Source: Bradyrhizobium sp. AZCC 2262 (lineage in GTDB: Bacteria; Pseudomonadota; Alphaproteobacteria; Rhizobiales; Xanthobacteraceae). Taken from it: a stretch of DNA of 64,000 bases. Positions 35,395-43,631 of the stretch are shown piece by piece. Position 1 is the first letter of the stretch; each line of letters begins with the position of its first letter. The stretch spans positions 5,022,001 through 5,086,000 of the forward strand of contig NZ_JAZHRT010000001.1 of the NCBI RefSeq assembly GCF_036924535.1, in the 5' to 3' direction. Below the pieces are notes generated by a model. It was not told the origin of the DNA. It was given only the letters and a program-made list of their open reading frames with translations, and made no database searches. A program made the translations under genes and the position numbers.

Positions 35395-36711
35395 TCAGAG
35401 CGTGCCTGCGACTTCCCCAAGCGCGCCCGACGCCGCATCGATGATCGCATGTATATCGGCATCCGTCATCGGGGTCGACAACGCCATCAATCCGTAGCCC
35501 GCGGCCAGCACGCCGCGATTGAGCAGCCCGCGCGAGAACACCGCCTGACGCCGGCCCTCTTCCTCGCTCATATAGGCCGAGCGATAGTCGCGGATCGGCC
35601 GATCCGCAAAATGAACCTTGAGCAGGGAGCCTAAACCCACCGTGCCGCCCGGCACGCCGCGGCGCTTGAACGCCGCGTCGATGCCGGACCGAACCGCCGC
35701 GCCCATCGCGTCGAGCCGCGCAAAGGCCGCATCGTCGAGCAGCTCCATCGCAGCGATCCCAGCACGCATCGTCACCGGATTGGCGGAGAACGTGCCGCCA
35801 TGCGGCAGCGCCGGCTTGCCCGGGCGCGGATCGAATACCGCCATGACGTCGTTGTGGCCACCGATCGCGCCGACGGGAAAGCCGCCGCCGATGATTTTTC
35901 CCAATGTGGTCAAATCCGGATCGATATTCCAGATGCCCTGCGCGCCGCGATAGCCGAGACGGAACGTGATGACTTCGTCGAAGATCAATAGCGCCCCGAC
36001 CTCGCGCGTGACCTTTCGCAGCGCCTCCAGATAGGCCCCGTCCGCCGGCGCGAGACCGGCACGATTGGGCATGGGATCGACCAGCACGCAGGCGAGCCCC
36101 TCGCCGTGCTCGCGGATCAGGCTGACGGCGGCTTCGGTGTCGTTGAAGGGAATGGTGACGACATCGGCCAGCACATTGTCAGGCGTACCCTTGGCGTAGG
36201 CGACCGATACCGGCGCGTTGCGGCCCCAGGCTTCCGGCACAGGGTCCAGGCTCACCTCGGCATAGTCATAGGAGCCGTGATAGGCGCCCTCGCATTTGGC
36301 GATTTTTGGACGGCCGGTATGCGCACGCGCTGCCTTCAGCGCCATCATCACGGCTTCGGTGCCGGAATTGGCAAACCTGACCTGTTCGACTGACGTCAGG
36401 CGCGAGACCAGGAGTTCGGCGAGATCGACCTCGGATTCCGTCGGCAGGCCGAACGCCGACCCCAGCGCGAGCTGCGCGGTCGCCGCTCTTACCAATGCAG
36501 GATGGGCGTGGCCGTGAATCTGCGACGTAAAATTGTTTATGCAGTCGATGTAAACGTTGCCGTCGAGATCCCAGACCCGGCAGCCCTCGCCGCGCACGGC
36601 GTAGATCGGATAGGGCTTCATGAACACGGTGGTGCGGGTGTTGCCGCCGGGCAGGCTCGCCAGCGCGCGGTCGTACATTTTCTGCGAAGAAGAATTTGAA
36701 TCCGGGTACAT
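35395..36711 (-). CDS. Class III aminotransferase (glutamate-1-semialdehyde aminomutase-like)
   Basis: About 438 residues from MYPDSNSSSQK at 36711; the longer frame upstream has no family similarity. It is a PLP fold-type I enzyme: the PLP lysine is in TLGKIIGGGFPVGAIGG, the aspartate in LIFDEVITFRLGYRG, and NFTSQIHGHAHP lies near the N-terminus. It resembles HemL but sits first in a hydantoinase operon, so a catabolic amino-group transfer or racemisation is more likely than tetrapyrrole synthesis. The role is inferred from context. Confidence 0.83.
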   Translation of the reverse strand: MYPDSNSSSQKMYDRALASLPGGNTRTTVFMKPYPIYAVRGEGCRVWDLDGNVYIDCINNFTSQIHGHAHPALVRAATAQLALGSAFGLPTESEVDLAELLVSRLTSVEQVRFANSGTEAVMMALKAARAHTGRPKIAKCEGAYHGSYDYAEVSLDPVPEAWGRNAPVSVAYAKGTPDNVLADVVTIPFNDTEAAVSLIREHGEGLACVLVDPMPNRAGLAPADGAYLEALRKVTREVGALLIFDEVITFRLGYRGAQGIWNIDPDLTTLGKIIGGGFPVGAIGGHNDVMAVFDPRPGKPALPHGGTFSANPVTMRAGIAAMELLDDAAFARLDAMGAAVRSGIDAAFKRRGVPGGTVGLGSLLKVHFADRPIRDYRSAYMSEEEGRRQAVFSRGLLNRGVLAAGYGLMALSTPMTDADIHAIIDAASGALGEVAGTL

Positions 36712-36869
36712 GCGGGATCCGAAGATGGTGGGGCAAGCCCTTATAGCCGCTGGCTTTCTGCTCGCAAACCATCGCTTTGTCGCGGCTGCCATCCGGAGAA
36801 TGCGGCGCGGCTCACCGAACCAGCTCACGAATACGTGTGCGGTATCCCGCCAAAACAGTCGCAGATGAC

Positions 36870-36896
36870 GGAATAGAGCGCGCCGCCACGCGTCAT
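36870..36896 (+). promoter_or_regulatory. Candidate ECF-type promoter before the DUF305 operon
   Basis: GGAAT at 36870-36874 and CGTCAT at 36891-36896 are separated by 16 bases, close to the GGAAC-N16/17-CGTT/CGTC pattern of many ECF sigma promoters. It lies 56 bases before the DUF305 start, in an operon that encodes an ECF sigma factor. One occurrence gives weak support. Confidence 0.35.
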
Positions 36897-36952
36897 CCCC
36901 ATGCACGCTGTTTGCAAAGCATTCGAACTCGAATCCGGAAGGTACTGCGACG

Positions 36953-37423
36953 ATGCTGCAATTCTTCAAACCCGGCCTGGGCGCCGCGTTCTTCGGCCTG
37001 CGCCTCCTCGTCGCTTTCGCCGCGCCGCCTCTGGCGTTCGCGCATGAAGCGCATCAGCCACCACAACAGGCTGCGACGCCGGATGAAAACGCTTTCCTCG
37101 CCGAAAACGAGGCCGCGATGAGCAAGATGATGAGCGCGATGGAGGCAAAGCCGACCGGCGACGTCGACCGCGACTTCGTCGCCATGATGGCGCCGCACCA
37201 TCAGGGCGCGATCGACATGGCCGTGCTCGAACTGCGTTACGGCAAGAACGAGCAGCTCCGACGTATCGCGCAGGAAATCATCGTCAGCCAGATGCAGGAG
37301 ATCGCCGCGATGAAGCTGGCGGTCGGCGAGCCGGTCACGGCTTCCGTTCCCGCGCCAACGGAAACCAGCCAGGCGCCGGCGATACATCATCACATGAACA
37401 TGTCTGCAGGCATGAAGAAGTAG
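36953..37423 (+). CDS. DUF305-domain exported protein, His/Met-rich
   Basis: A 156-residue protein with an N-terminal signal peptide ending near LAFAHEA (about residue 30). The DUF305 signature is MMAPHHQGAIDMA at residues 78-90. The C-terminus is HHHMNMSAGMKK, rich in His and Met, as in copper- or silver-handling periplasmic proteins. Metal binding is inference. GGAAGG precedes the ATG. It is the first gene of a four-gene operon; the next gene starts nine bases after its stop. Confidence 0.87.
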   Translation: MLQFFKPGLGAAFFGLRLLVAFAAPPLAFAHEAHQPPQQAATPDENAFLAENEAAMSKMMSAMEAKPTGDVDRDFVAMMAPHHQGAIDMAVLELRYGKNEQLRRIAQEIIVSQMQEIAAMKLAVGEPVTASVPAPTETSQAPAIHHHMNMSAGMKK

Positions 37424-37432
37424 GAGCAACAG

Positions 37433-38914
37433 ATGAACTATTCGACCTTGAGAAGCAGCCTGCTGGCCTGCACGATCGTCGCCGCATTGACTACCACCTT
37501 AATGTTGCCTGCGGCGGCCTTGGCCGGCCAGCCCCCCGGCGCCGCGACCTCCCCCGACATTCCAATCAGCCATCGCGACCGCGTCTACGCCGCGGAACAA
37601 TTTTCGAACACCGTTTCCGTCACCGATCCCGTCGACAACAAGCTGCTCGGCGTGATCCGCCTTGGCGATCCCCAGCCCGGCAATTTCAGCCCGCTCTACA
37701 AGGGACAGGTGCTGGTCCACGGCATGGGCTATTCACCCGACCACAAGACACTCGCCGTCGTCTCGATCGGATCGAATTCGGTGACCTTCATCGACACCGC
37801 GACCAACGCGGTCAAGCACGTCACCTATGTCGGCCGTTCGCCGCACGAGGCGTTCTTCACGCCGGATGGAAGGGAGGTCTGGGTCACCGTGCGCGGCGAG
37901 AACTATATCAGCGTGATCGACGCTACAAGTTTTGCCGAGAAGAGGCGCATCGAGGTGCCTGCCGGCCCCGGCATGCAGATCTTCTCGCCCGACGGCAAGT
38001 ACGGCTACGTCTGCTCGTCCTTCAATCCGGAGACGGTCGTGGTGTCAGTCGCCGACCACGCCATTGTCGCGCGGGTGAAGCAGGAGAGCCCGTTCTGCCC
38101 AAACATCGCCGCCACGCCTGACGGCGAACAGGTGTGGTTTACGCTCAAGGACATCGGCAAGACGCAAGTGTTCAATGCAAGGCCGCCGTTCAACCCGATC
38201 AAGACGATCGAGACCGGCCCGATCACCAACCATGTCAACTTCGCGCGCACGCCGAAGGGAACTTTCGCCTATGTCACGATCGGCGGCACCAACGAGGTCA
38301 AGGTGTTTCGTACCGACGATTTCTCGCAAGTAGCGACCATCCCGGTCGGCAATCTGCCGCACGGCGTCTGGCCGTCGGGCGACGGCACACGCGTCTATGT
38401 CGGCCTCGAAAACGCCGACGCCCTCGCTGCGATCGACACCGCCACCAACAAGGTGGTGGCCAATATTCCGATCGGCCAGGCGCCGCAAGCGATCGCCTAT
38501 GTACCGGGCGCGGCGCCCAATCCGGACGACCGGCAGAATTTGCAAAGCCTCGGCATTGCCGGTCAGGTCGCGCATCTTACCCTCGGCCCAAAGGGCGAAG
38601 CGAGGGGCGAAAAATCGCCGACCAGTGTCTCGCTGTTCGATCAAGGCTTGATCCAGGTCGTACAGGCATCGGTGACCGGACTTCAACCGAAGCAGCGCTA
38701 CGTGCTGGCGCTGGCCGACAAGAACGACGGAACCGGATCGGTGCAACCGCTTGCCGCCTTCATGACCAACCCGGCAGGGTCGGCCATCGTCAATGCGGTC
38801 GGGCCGATCCGGCAAATCGTTCAGAATTCGACCGCGGCCGAACGGCGATATCTGGTCATCGCTCCCGGCGAGCCCACGAAATTCGGTGATGCCGTGCAGG
38901 TCCAGGCTCCATGA
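37433..38914 (+). CDS. YVTN/YncE-type beta-propeller protein with C-terminal extension
   Basis: A 493-residue exported protein with a signal peptide to about residue 31. The propeller runs from about residue 40 to 360, with repeated blades such as NSVTFIDTATNAVKHVTYVG, GENYISVIDATSFAEKRRI and ADALAAIDTATNKVVANIPI. After it comes an extra domain of about 120 residues (VTGLQPKQRYVLALADKND, then AIVNAVGPIRQIV) that looks like a beta-sandwich. I do not recognise it. It overlaps the sigma-factor gene by four bases (ATGA). It may sense or scaffold something at the periplasm. Confidence 0.83.
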   Translation: MNYSTLRSSLLACTIVAALTTTLMLPAAALAGQPPGAATSPDIPISHRDRVYAAEQFSNTVSVTDPVDNKLLGVIRLGDPQPGNFSPLYKGQVLVHGMGYSPDHKTLAVVSIGSNSVTFIDTATNAVKHVTYVGRSPHEAFFTPDGREVWVTVRGENYISVIDATSFAEKRRIEVPAGPGMQIFSPDGKYGYVCSSFNPETVVVSVADHAIVARVKQESPFCPNIAATPDGEQVWFTLKDIGKTQVFNARPPFNPIKTIETGPITNHVNFARTPKGTFAYVTIGGTNEVKVFRTDDFSQVATIPVGNLPHGVWPSGDGTRVYVGLENADALAAIDTATNKVVANIPIGQAPQAIAYVPGAAPNPDDRQNLQSLGIAGQVAHLTLGPKGEARGEKSPTSVSLFDQGLIQVVQASVTGLQPKQRYVLALADKNDGTGSVQPLAAFMTNPAGSAIVNAVGPIRQIVQNSTAAERRYLVIAPGEPTKFGDAVQVQAP

Positions 38915-39438
38915 ACGACATGCTGCGCCTGGTCGAGCCGGTGATTCCAGCCCTGCGCCGTTATGCGCGGGCGCTGGTCCGTAACCGAGCCACCGCCGAC
39001 GATCTGGTGCAGGATTGTCTGGAGCGGGCCGTCCGCCATTGGCATGAGCGGCACGAAGGCGATCCGCGTTCGTGGCTGTTCACGATCCTGCATAACCTTG
39101 CGGTCAACCAGTTTCGCCGCTCGGCGCGCCGGGGCCAGCACATCGCCATCGACGAGGCCAATGAAGATGATTTCGGGCAGAACGCCGTGCAAGAACAGAA
39201 ACTGATGTACCAGGACGTCCTCGACAAGCTTGCGCGCCTTCCGGACGACCAGCGCGCCGTGCTGCTTCTGGTCGCCGTGGAAGACCTGTCCTATGCCGAC
39301 ACCGCCAGGGCGCTCGACATTCCCATCGGCACCGTGATGTCGCGCCTGTCGCGGGCGCGCGAAAAATTACAGCAGGAAATCGAAGGGAGCGCGGACGGCG
39401 CACCGAAAAACGTGGTGCAGTTGCGGAGCATGAAATGA
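38911..39438 (+). CDS. ECF-type RNA polymerase sigma factor
   Basis: A 175-residue sigma-70 family protein with regions 2 and 4 only. Region 2 includes ALVRNRATADDLVQDCLERAV and DPRSWLFTILHN. Region 4 includes LPDDQRAVLLLVAVEDLSYADTA and the recognition helix IPIGTVMSRLSRAREKL. Both ends overlap neighbours as ATGA (propeller gene before, anti-sigma gene after), so all three proteins are made together. Such placement suggests the operon is under its own control. Confidence 0.93.
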   Translation: MNDMLRLVEPVIPALRRYARALVRNRATADDLVQDCLERAVRHWHERHEGDPRSWLFTILHNLAVNQFRRSARRGQHIAIDEANEDDFGQNAVQEQKLMYQDVLDKLARLPDDQRAVLLLVAVEDLSYADTARALDIPIGTVMSRLSRAREKLQQEIEGSADGAPKNVVQLRSMK

Positions 39439-40205
39439 CCAACCGGCCCATCACGGAAGACGATCTCCACGCCTATGTGGATGGCGTTCTGGAACCCGAG
39501 CGGGAGGCGGAAGTCGCCGCCTATCTCGAAGGCCACCCCGACATGGCCCGCCGCGTCGCCGCCTTTTCGGATCAGCGCGATCTGCTGCGCCAGGCGCTGG
39601 CGCCGATTGCAGACGAACCCTTGCCGTCGCGGCTCAATTTGTCAGGGATGATCGAGAAGCGGCAGCGACGACCCTCGCCCATCTGGTGGGCGGTCGCGGC
39701 GATGCTGATGCTGTGCATTGGCGGTCTCGGTGGCTGGGTGATGCGCGGCAGCTTGCGGACCTCGTCCGGCGGCCTTGCCGCGCTCGCGCAGGAAGCAGCC
39801 TATTCGTACAGCGTCTATGCGCCGGACCGTGTCCGGCCGGTCGAGATGCGGGCATCCGACAGCGCGCAACTGGTGCAGTGGGTGTCGAACCGCCTGAAGC
39901 AGCCGGTGAAGCTGCCGGACCTGACGGCTTCCGGCTATCGCCTGATGGGTGGGCGGCTGATCGCGACGTCGCATGGCCCCGCCGCGATGTTCATGTATGA
40001 CGACGATCGCGGCGATCGACTGGTGGTGTTGACGCGCCCGATGATCTCGGACCAGAGCGCACCGATGGCGCCGCATTCGGGAGGCGATGTCTCGGGCTTT
40101 GCCTGGGCCGATGGCGGGATGGGTTACAGCCTGGTGGGACAGGCCGCGGCCGAAGCCCTCAAGCCGATCGCCAACGAGGTCCGCAGGCAAGCGCGCAGCA
40201 TCTAG
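39435..40205 (+). CDS. Membrane anti-sigma factor
   Basis: A 256-residue protein. An N-terminal cytoplasmic domain of about 80 residues starts DDLHAYVDGVLEPER, the usual anti-sigma opening. One membrane segment lies at about residues 84-103, followed by a periplasmic domain of about 150 residues. The His-x3-Cys-x2-Cys zinc motif of ZAS anti-sigmas is absent (the place reads HPDMARRV), so it is probably zinc-free. It is coupled to the sigma gene by ATGA. The periplasmic part should receive the signal, perhaps through the propeller or DUF305 protein. Confidence 0.85.
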   Translation: MTNRPITEDDLHAYVDGVLEPEREAEVAAYLEGHPDMARRVAAFSDQRDLLRQALAPIADEPLPSRLNLSGMIEKRQRRPSPIWWAVAAMLMLCIGGLGGWVMRGSLRTSSGGLAALAQEAAYSYSVYAPDRVRPVEMRASDSAQLVQWVSNRLKQPVKLPDLTASGYRLMGGRLIATSHGPAAMFMYDDDRGDRLVVLTRPMISDQSAPMAPHSGGDVSGFAWADGGMGYSLVGQAAAEALKPIANEVRRQARSI

Positions 40206-40330
40206 AGCATGCTTCAACAGAGTTGAATCATGCTCGTCGATCATCTTTTTGTTTGAGCATGATCTCCGCGCAAACGCGTTCCGCGTTTGTCGCGAGGGAA
40301 AACCGGTGTCCACTTTTCCGGATCATGCTC
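40205..40330. repeat. Palindromic repeat (GAGCATGATC...GATCATGCTC type)
   Basis: Two stacked palindromes: GAGCATG...CATGCTC at 40205-40235, and GAGCATGATC (40255) with GATCATGCTC (to 40330). The second contains an inner hairpin AAACGCGTTCCGCGTTT and the text GAAAACCGGTGTCCACTTTT that I recall from many rhizobial intergenic repeats. It lies between convergent genes and probably ends both transcripts. Confidence 0.85.
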
Positions 40331-41578
40331 CTAGGATTTCGACGGCTGAGTGTAGGCCACGAACACCACCGTACCGGCGACCAGGGCCGCCGCCATGAAC
40401 AGCAGCACCGCGGGCAATCCGTACAGCGTCGCGACCACGCCGGTCGACGATTGCATCAGCGCGGCGCCGAGGAAGAATGCGAGGTTGATCGCGGAGAGCG
40501 CCTTGCCGGCGTTTTGCGCGTCGACGAGTTGCCGCGTCATGCCGTAGAGCAATGGCTGCGTCGAGATCGCGATGCCGATCAGGACGAACAGCGCGCCGTC
40601 GATCTGGGCCGGCACCGCGTTCACGCCGAATAGCTCAGACAGCGGATGATGCGGCGCGCCGGCCGCCATCACAGCGAGCAGCAACGCGGCAAAGGAATGC
40701 GCCGCGGCCAGCACTTCGCGGCGATGGCCGATGCTGCGATCGAGGATCCCCATCAGCACGGGCCCTGCGATCAAGGCGAGCGTGAAGAGGCCGAGCATGT
40801 TGCCCGCCTCGATGCGGCCGAGCGCCTTGATCTCCATCAGCCACGGGCCGCCCCACAATCCCCGCAGCACCAGCGAGGCCGCCAGCGAGACCAGCGCCAG
40901 CCCGATCAGGCCGCGCAGCGGGCGTGACAGCCCGATCCGAAGCACCTCGGCCATCTGCGAGAGCGGCGAGGATGGATCGGCCTGCGCGGCCGGCTGTTTC
41001 GGGACCAGCAGAAACACCGCAATCGCCACGACAGCGCCAAAACCGGCGGAGATCCAGAATCCCGCGCGCCATCCCCAGAGTTCGACGACAAAGGCCAGCG
41101 GGCTCGCCGACAGCAGCATGCCGATATTGCCGATCGACAGGATGATCCCGGACCACAGGCCGAAGCGCGCCGCAGACATCTGCTTGGCGGCGAGCGTCAT
41201 CGGGCACATCAGCATGCCCGAGGTGGCAACGCCGAGCAGGAACTGCCCGAACAGGAAACTCTCAGGCCCGGTAGCGAGCCCCGACGCCAGCGCGCCGACA
41301 ATGGTTCCGCACAGCAAGCTCAACGAAACCGGGCGGACGCCAAAACGATCCATCGCGGCTCCGACCGGAATCTGCGAGGCGGCGAAGGCGAAATGATAGA
41401 TCGAGGTGAGGCTCGCCAGCGTCTGCGGCGGCGTGCGGAAGTCCGCCGCCATCACGTCGAGGCTGATCGCCGGAATGGTCCGCAGCAGCGTTGACAGCAT
41501 GTGGCCGCAGGCCAGCGCCAGAAGCGCAAAAATCAGCGCGCGGAGATTGGTATCCGCGCTATCGGCCTTGCCGTCCAT
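40331..41578 (-). CDS. Major facilitator superfamily transporter
   Basis: A 415-residue membrane protein with about twelve segments. The first-half motif between segments 2 and 3 reads GAAMDRFGVRPV, a typical MFS loop. No soluble extra domain is seen. The operon context is limited: it converges with the anti-sigma gene, and the upstream CmcJ-like gene is on the same strand 79 bases away. The substrate cannot be predicted. Import of an organic acid or drug efflux are both possible. Confidence 0.87.
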   Translation of the reverse strand: MDGKADSADTNLRALIFALLALACGHMLSTLLRTIPAISLDVMAADFRTPPQTLASLTSIYHFAFAASQIPVGAAMDRFGVRPVSLSLLCGTIVGALASGLATGPESFLFGQFLLGVATSGMLMCPMTLAAKQMSAARFGLWSGIILSIGNIGMLLSASPLAFVVELWGWRAGFWISAGFGAVVAIAVFLLVPKQPAAQADPSSPLSQMAEVLRIGLSRPLRGLIGLALVSLAASLVLRGLWGGPWLMEIKALGRIEAGNMLGLFTLALIAGPVLMGILDRSIGHRREVLAAAHSFAALLLAVMAAGAPHHPLSELFGVNAVPAQIDGALFVLIGIAISTQPLLYGMTRQLVDAQNAGKALSAINLAFFLGAALMQSSTGVVATLYGLPAVLLFMAAALVAGTVVFVAYTQPSKS

Positions 41579-41657
41579 GAACCGCCTCGCCCCAAAATAG
41601 TTTCAGGGCGAGGTATCACCAATAGGGTGGAAACGCGAATCCGGCCCGGTTGCCCGA

Positions 41658-42503
41658 TCAGCTCTTGTGGAACACCAATGTTCGCAGCTCGATGCTCTCG
41701 CGCGGGGCTGCGTCGGCGGGCGTAGTGGGGTCGACGAAGGCGGTGTGCGGCCCGAACCGCGTGCGGCCGTCGGTTGCGGAATCGTAGCACTTCAGCAGCA
41801 GCGCCTCGTCGGTCCTCATTTCCGGGATGTAGTACCAGCGATGGTTCGGGTTGTATTTCACCGAATAGGTTTCACCGCTGCGGTTTGGATAAATCAGATC
41901 GGAAGCGACGAGATCGCTGGGCTCGACGGTCTGGCCGTCGGCCATCGCAAGTGGCGCATCGCGCAGCGGGCCCCGGATCGGCCGCCAGACATTGATGACC
42001 TGCACGCGCCCCTTCAGAAGTTCGTCGGCCTCTTCAGGCAAGTGTTCGCGAACGCGGTTGGCGCCCGAGATGTCGGTTTGATCGACATGCACGCGCGTTG
42101 CTGGCTGGCGCGGACCGGCGCCTCTGATATCGGCGGCACCTTCCACACGCTTGCGCACGGTATGGTCGAAGATGAGGACGCGGTCAGCTTTGAGCGTCGC
42201 CTTCAGAAAGGCTTCCACGGCGGGGTAGTAGACGCTCCTCACTTCCTTGTCGTCGTAGAAATTCCTGACGATGGTGGGATGGCGGACCAGTGCAAAGCCT
42301 TCGCGGTCCAAAGAGAGGTTGCCGGCGATCAGGCGCGCATCGAAGATCGGGACGTTGTGCGGTTCAGGCAGCGCGGTGGATTTGGGCTCACCCGGCGGCG
42401 GATCGAAGGCGTAGGTGCGGGGTTTTCCCGGGGTCGGTGCGAGATAGTTCAGCTCGGCGGTAACGAAGGGAAGCGATTCGAGTTTGGCTTGTTGCAGGCC
42501 CAT
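41658..42503 (-). CDS. CmcJ/NvfI-family oxidoreductase-like protein
   Basis: About 281 residues from MGLQQAKLES (an ATG five codons earlier is possible). The family pattern is clear: an N-terminal LNYLAP, then NFYDDKEVRSVYYPAVEAFL, VHVDQTDISGANRVREHLPEE, and VINVWRPIRGPL. These proteins are related to non-heme iron/2-oxoglutarate oxygenases and to CmcJ of cephamycin synthesis. The HVD and a later His in KYNPNHRWYYIPEM could be metal ligands. It has no obvious pathway partner here. Confidence 0.8.
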   Translation of the reverse strand: MGLQQAKLESLPFVTAELNYLAPTPGKPRTYAFDPPPGEPKSTALPEPHNVPIFDARLIAGNLSLDREGFALVRHPTIVRNFYDDKEVRSVYYPAVEAFLKATLKADRVLIFDHTVRKRVEGAADIRGAGPRQPATRVHVDQTDISGANRVREHLPEEADELLKGRVQVINVWRPIRGPLRDAPLAMADGQTVEPSDLVASDLIYPNRSGETYSVKYNPNHRWYYIPEMRTDEALLLKCYDSATDGRTRFGPHTAFVDPTTPADAAPRESIELRTLVFHKS

Positions 42504-42689
42504 GGTGCTGGACTCCATTGTTTGTTCTGTTTGATCTTGGCGCGGCCGACCGGTCCCACAAGACGCTTACGAAAATAGCAAATTTGTCATTCCCGGCCGC
42601 GACAAATGGGGAAAATCCTTGTCCGAAGCGCCGGCCGAACCGGATAGTCTTCCCCGCTTCACACGTTCGTCATCGCCCGAGAGCGGCCG

Positions 42690-43631
42690 TTACAGGCCGG
42701 CTCCTTTACCAATGGCCTCAGAAAACGACCGATCGACGATATCGGCCGCGTTGAGGTTCTGCTTGATGAGACCCGCGCGGAAATAGAGATCGATGGTCTT
42801 CTGCTCATCGGCGACGACGTCGTCATCGATTGGTGTGATCCTGATCTTCGCCCGCGTCAGCCAATTGAGCGGCACTGCTGTGGGAATGTTCATGAGCTTG
42901 CCCCAGGTCTCGGCATAGCTACCCACGTTCCCGGCGGACCATGCCCGCGCTGCCGCCAGACGGCGCACGAAATCCTCAAGTTCGGGGCGCTTGTCCCTGA
43001 TGGCGATTGGCGTCGCGACCTGAAAACCCAGGCCAGGCGTGAGGCCCTCACCGGTGATGACCCGGCGCGATTTGAACAGCACCTCTTCCTGGCTGACATA
43101 GGGTTCCCAAGTCGACCACGCATCGACGGCGCCTTGCGTGTAGGCGACCTTGGCGTCTGACGGCGCGAGGAACGCGATCTGGACATCATCAACCTTCCAT
43201 CCCCTCGCCTCGAGTGCGGCGAGGATCAACTGGTGGCCGATCGAACCGCGGCCGGTTGCGATCTTCTTGCCGCGCAGATCGTCAAAACTCTTGATCGGCG
43301 ACTGTTCCCGCACCAGCACCGCGAGCCCGTCCCGCGACTGCCGGACGGCGGCGATCGCCTTCACCGGCACGTTGGCGGCAGCCGCAAAGGTGAATGGCGC
43401 ATCTCCTACCAGCCCGGTCTCGATTGCGCCGGCGCCCAGCGCTTCCAATAGCGGCGCTGCGGCGGGAAACTCCTTCCACTCGATCTTGTAAGGGACATCC
43501 TTCAACACGCCGGCCGCTTCCATCACGGCCTGCGAATTGCCCTTCTGGTCGCCCACCCGAAGCGTGGTTTGCGCGGAAGCGGGAATGGCAAAGCCGAGCA
43601 ACAGCCCGGCGGCAAGTGCGAGGCGGATCAT
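42690..43631 (-). CDS. Aliphatic sulfonate-type ABC substrate-binding protein (SsuA-like)
   Basis: A 313-residue periplasmic protein with a signal peptide ending near PASAQT (residue 21). SsuA-like features are LRVGDQKGNSQAVMEAAG, GAIETGLVGDAPFTFAAAAN, and GAVDAWSTWEPYVS. It overlaps the flavin monooxygenase gene by four bases. It is the second binding protein in the same operon (the first is at 47729), which would widen the range of compounds taken up. Confidence 0.88.
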   Translation of the reverse strand: MIRLALAAGLLLGFAIPASAQTTLRVGDQKGNSQAVMEAAGVLKDVPYKIEWKEFPAAAPLLEALGAGAIETGLVGDAPFTFAAAANVPVKAIAAVRQSRDGLAVLVREQSPIKSFDDLRGKKIATGRGSIGHQLILAALEARGWKVDDVQIAFLAPSDAKVAYTQGAVDAWSTWEPYVSQEEVLFKSRRVITGEGLTPGLGFQVATPIAIRDKRPELEDFVRRLAAARAWSAGNVGSYAETWGKLMNIPTAVPLNWLTRAKIRITPIDDDVVADEQKTIDLYFRAGLIKQNLNAADIVDRSFSEAIGKGAGL

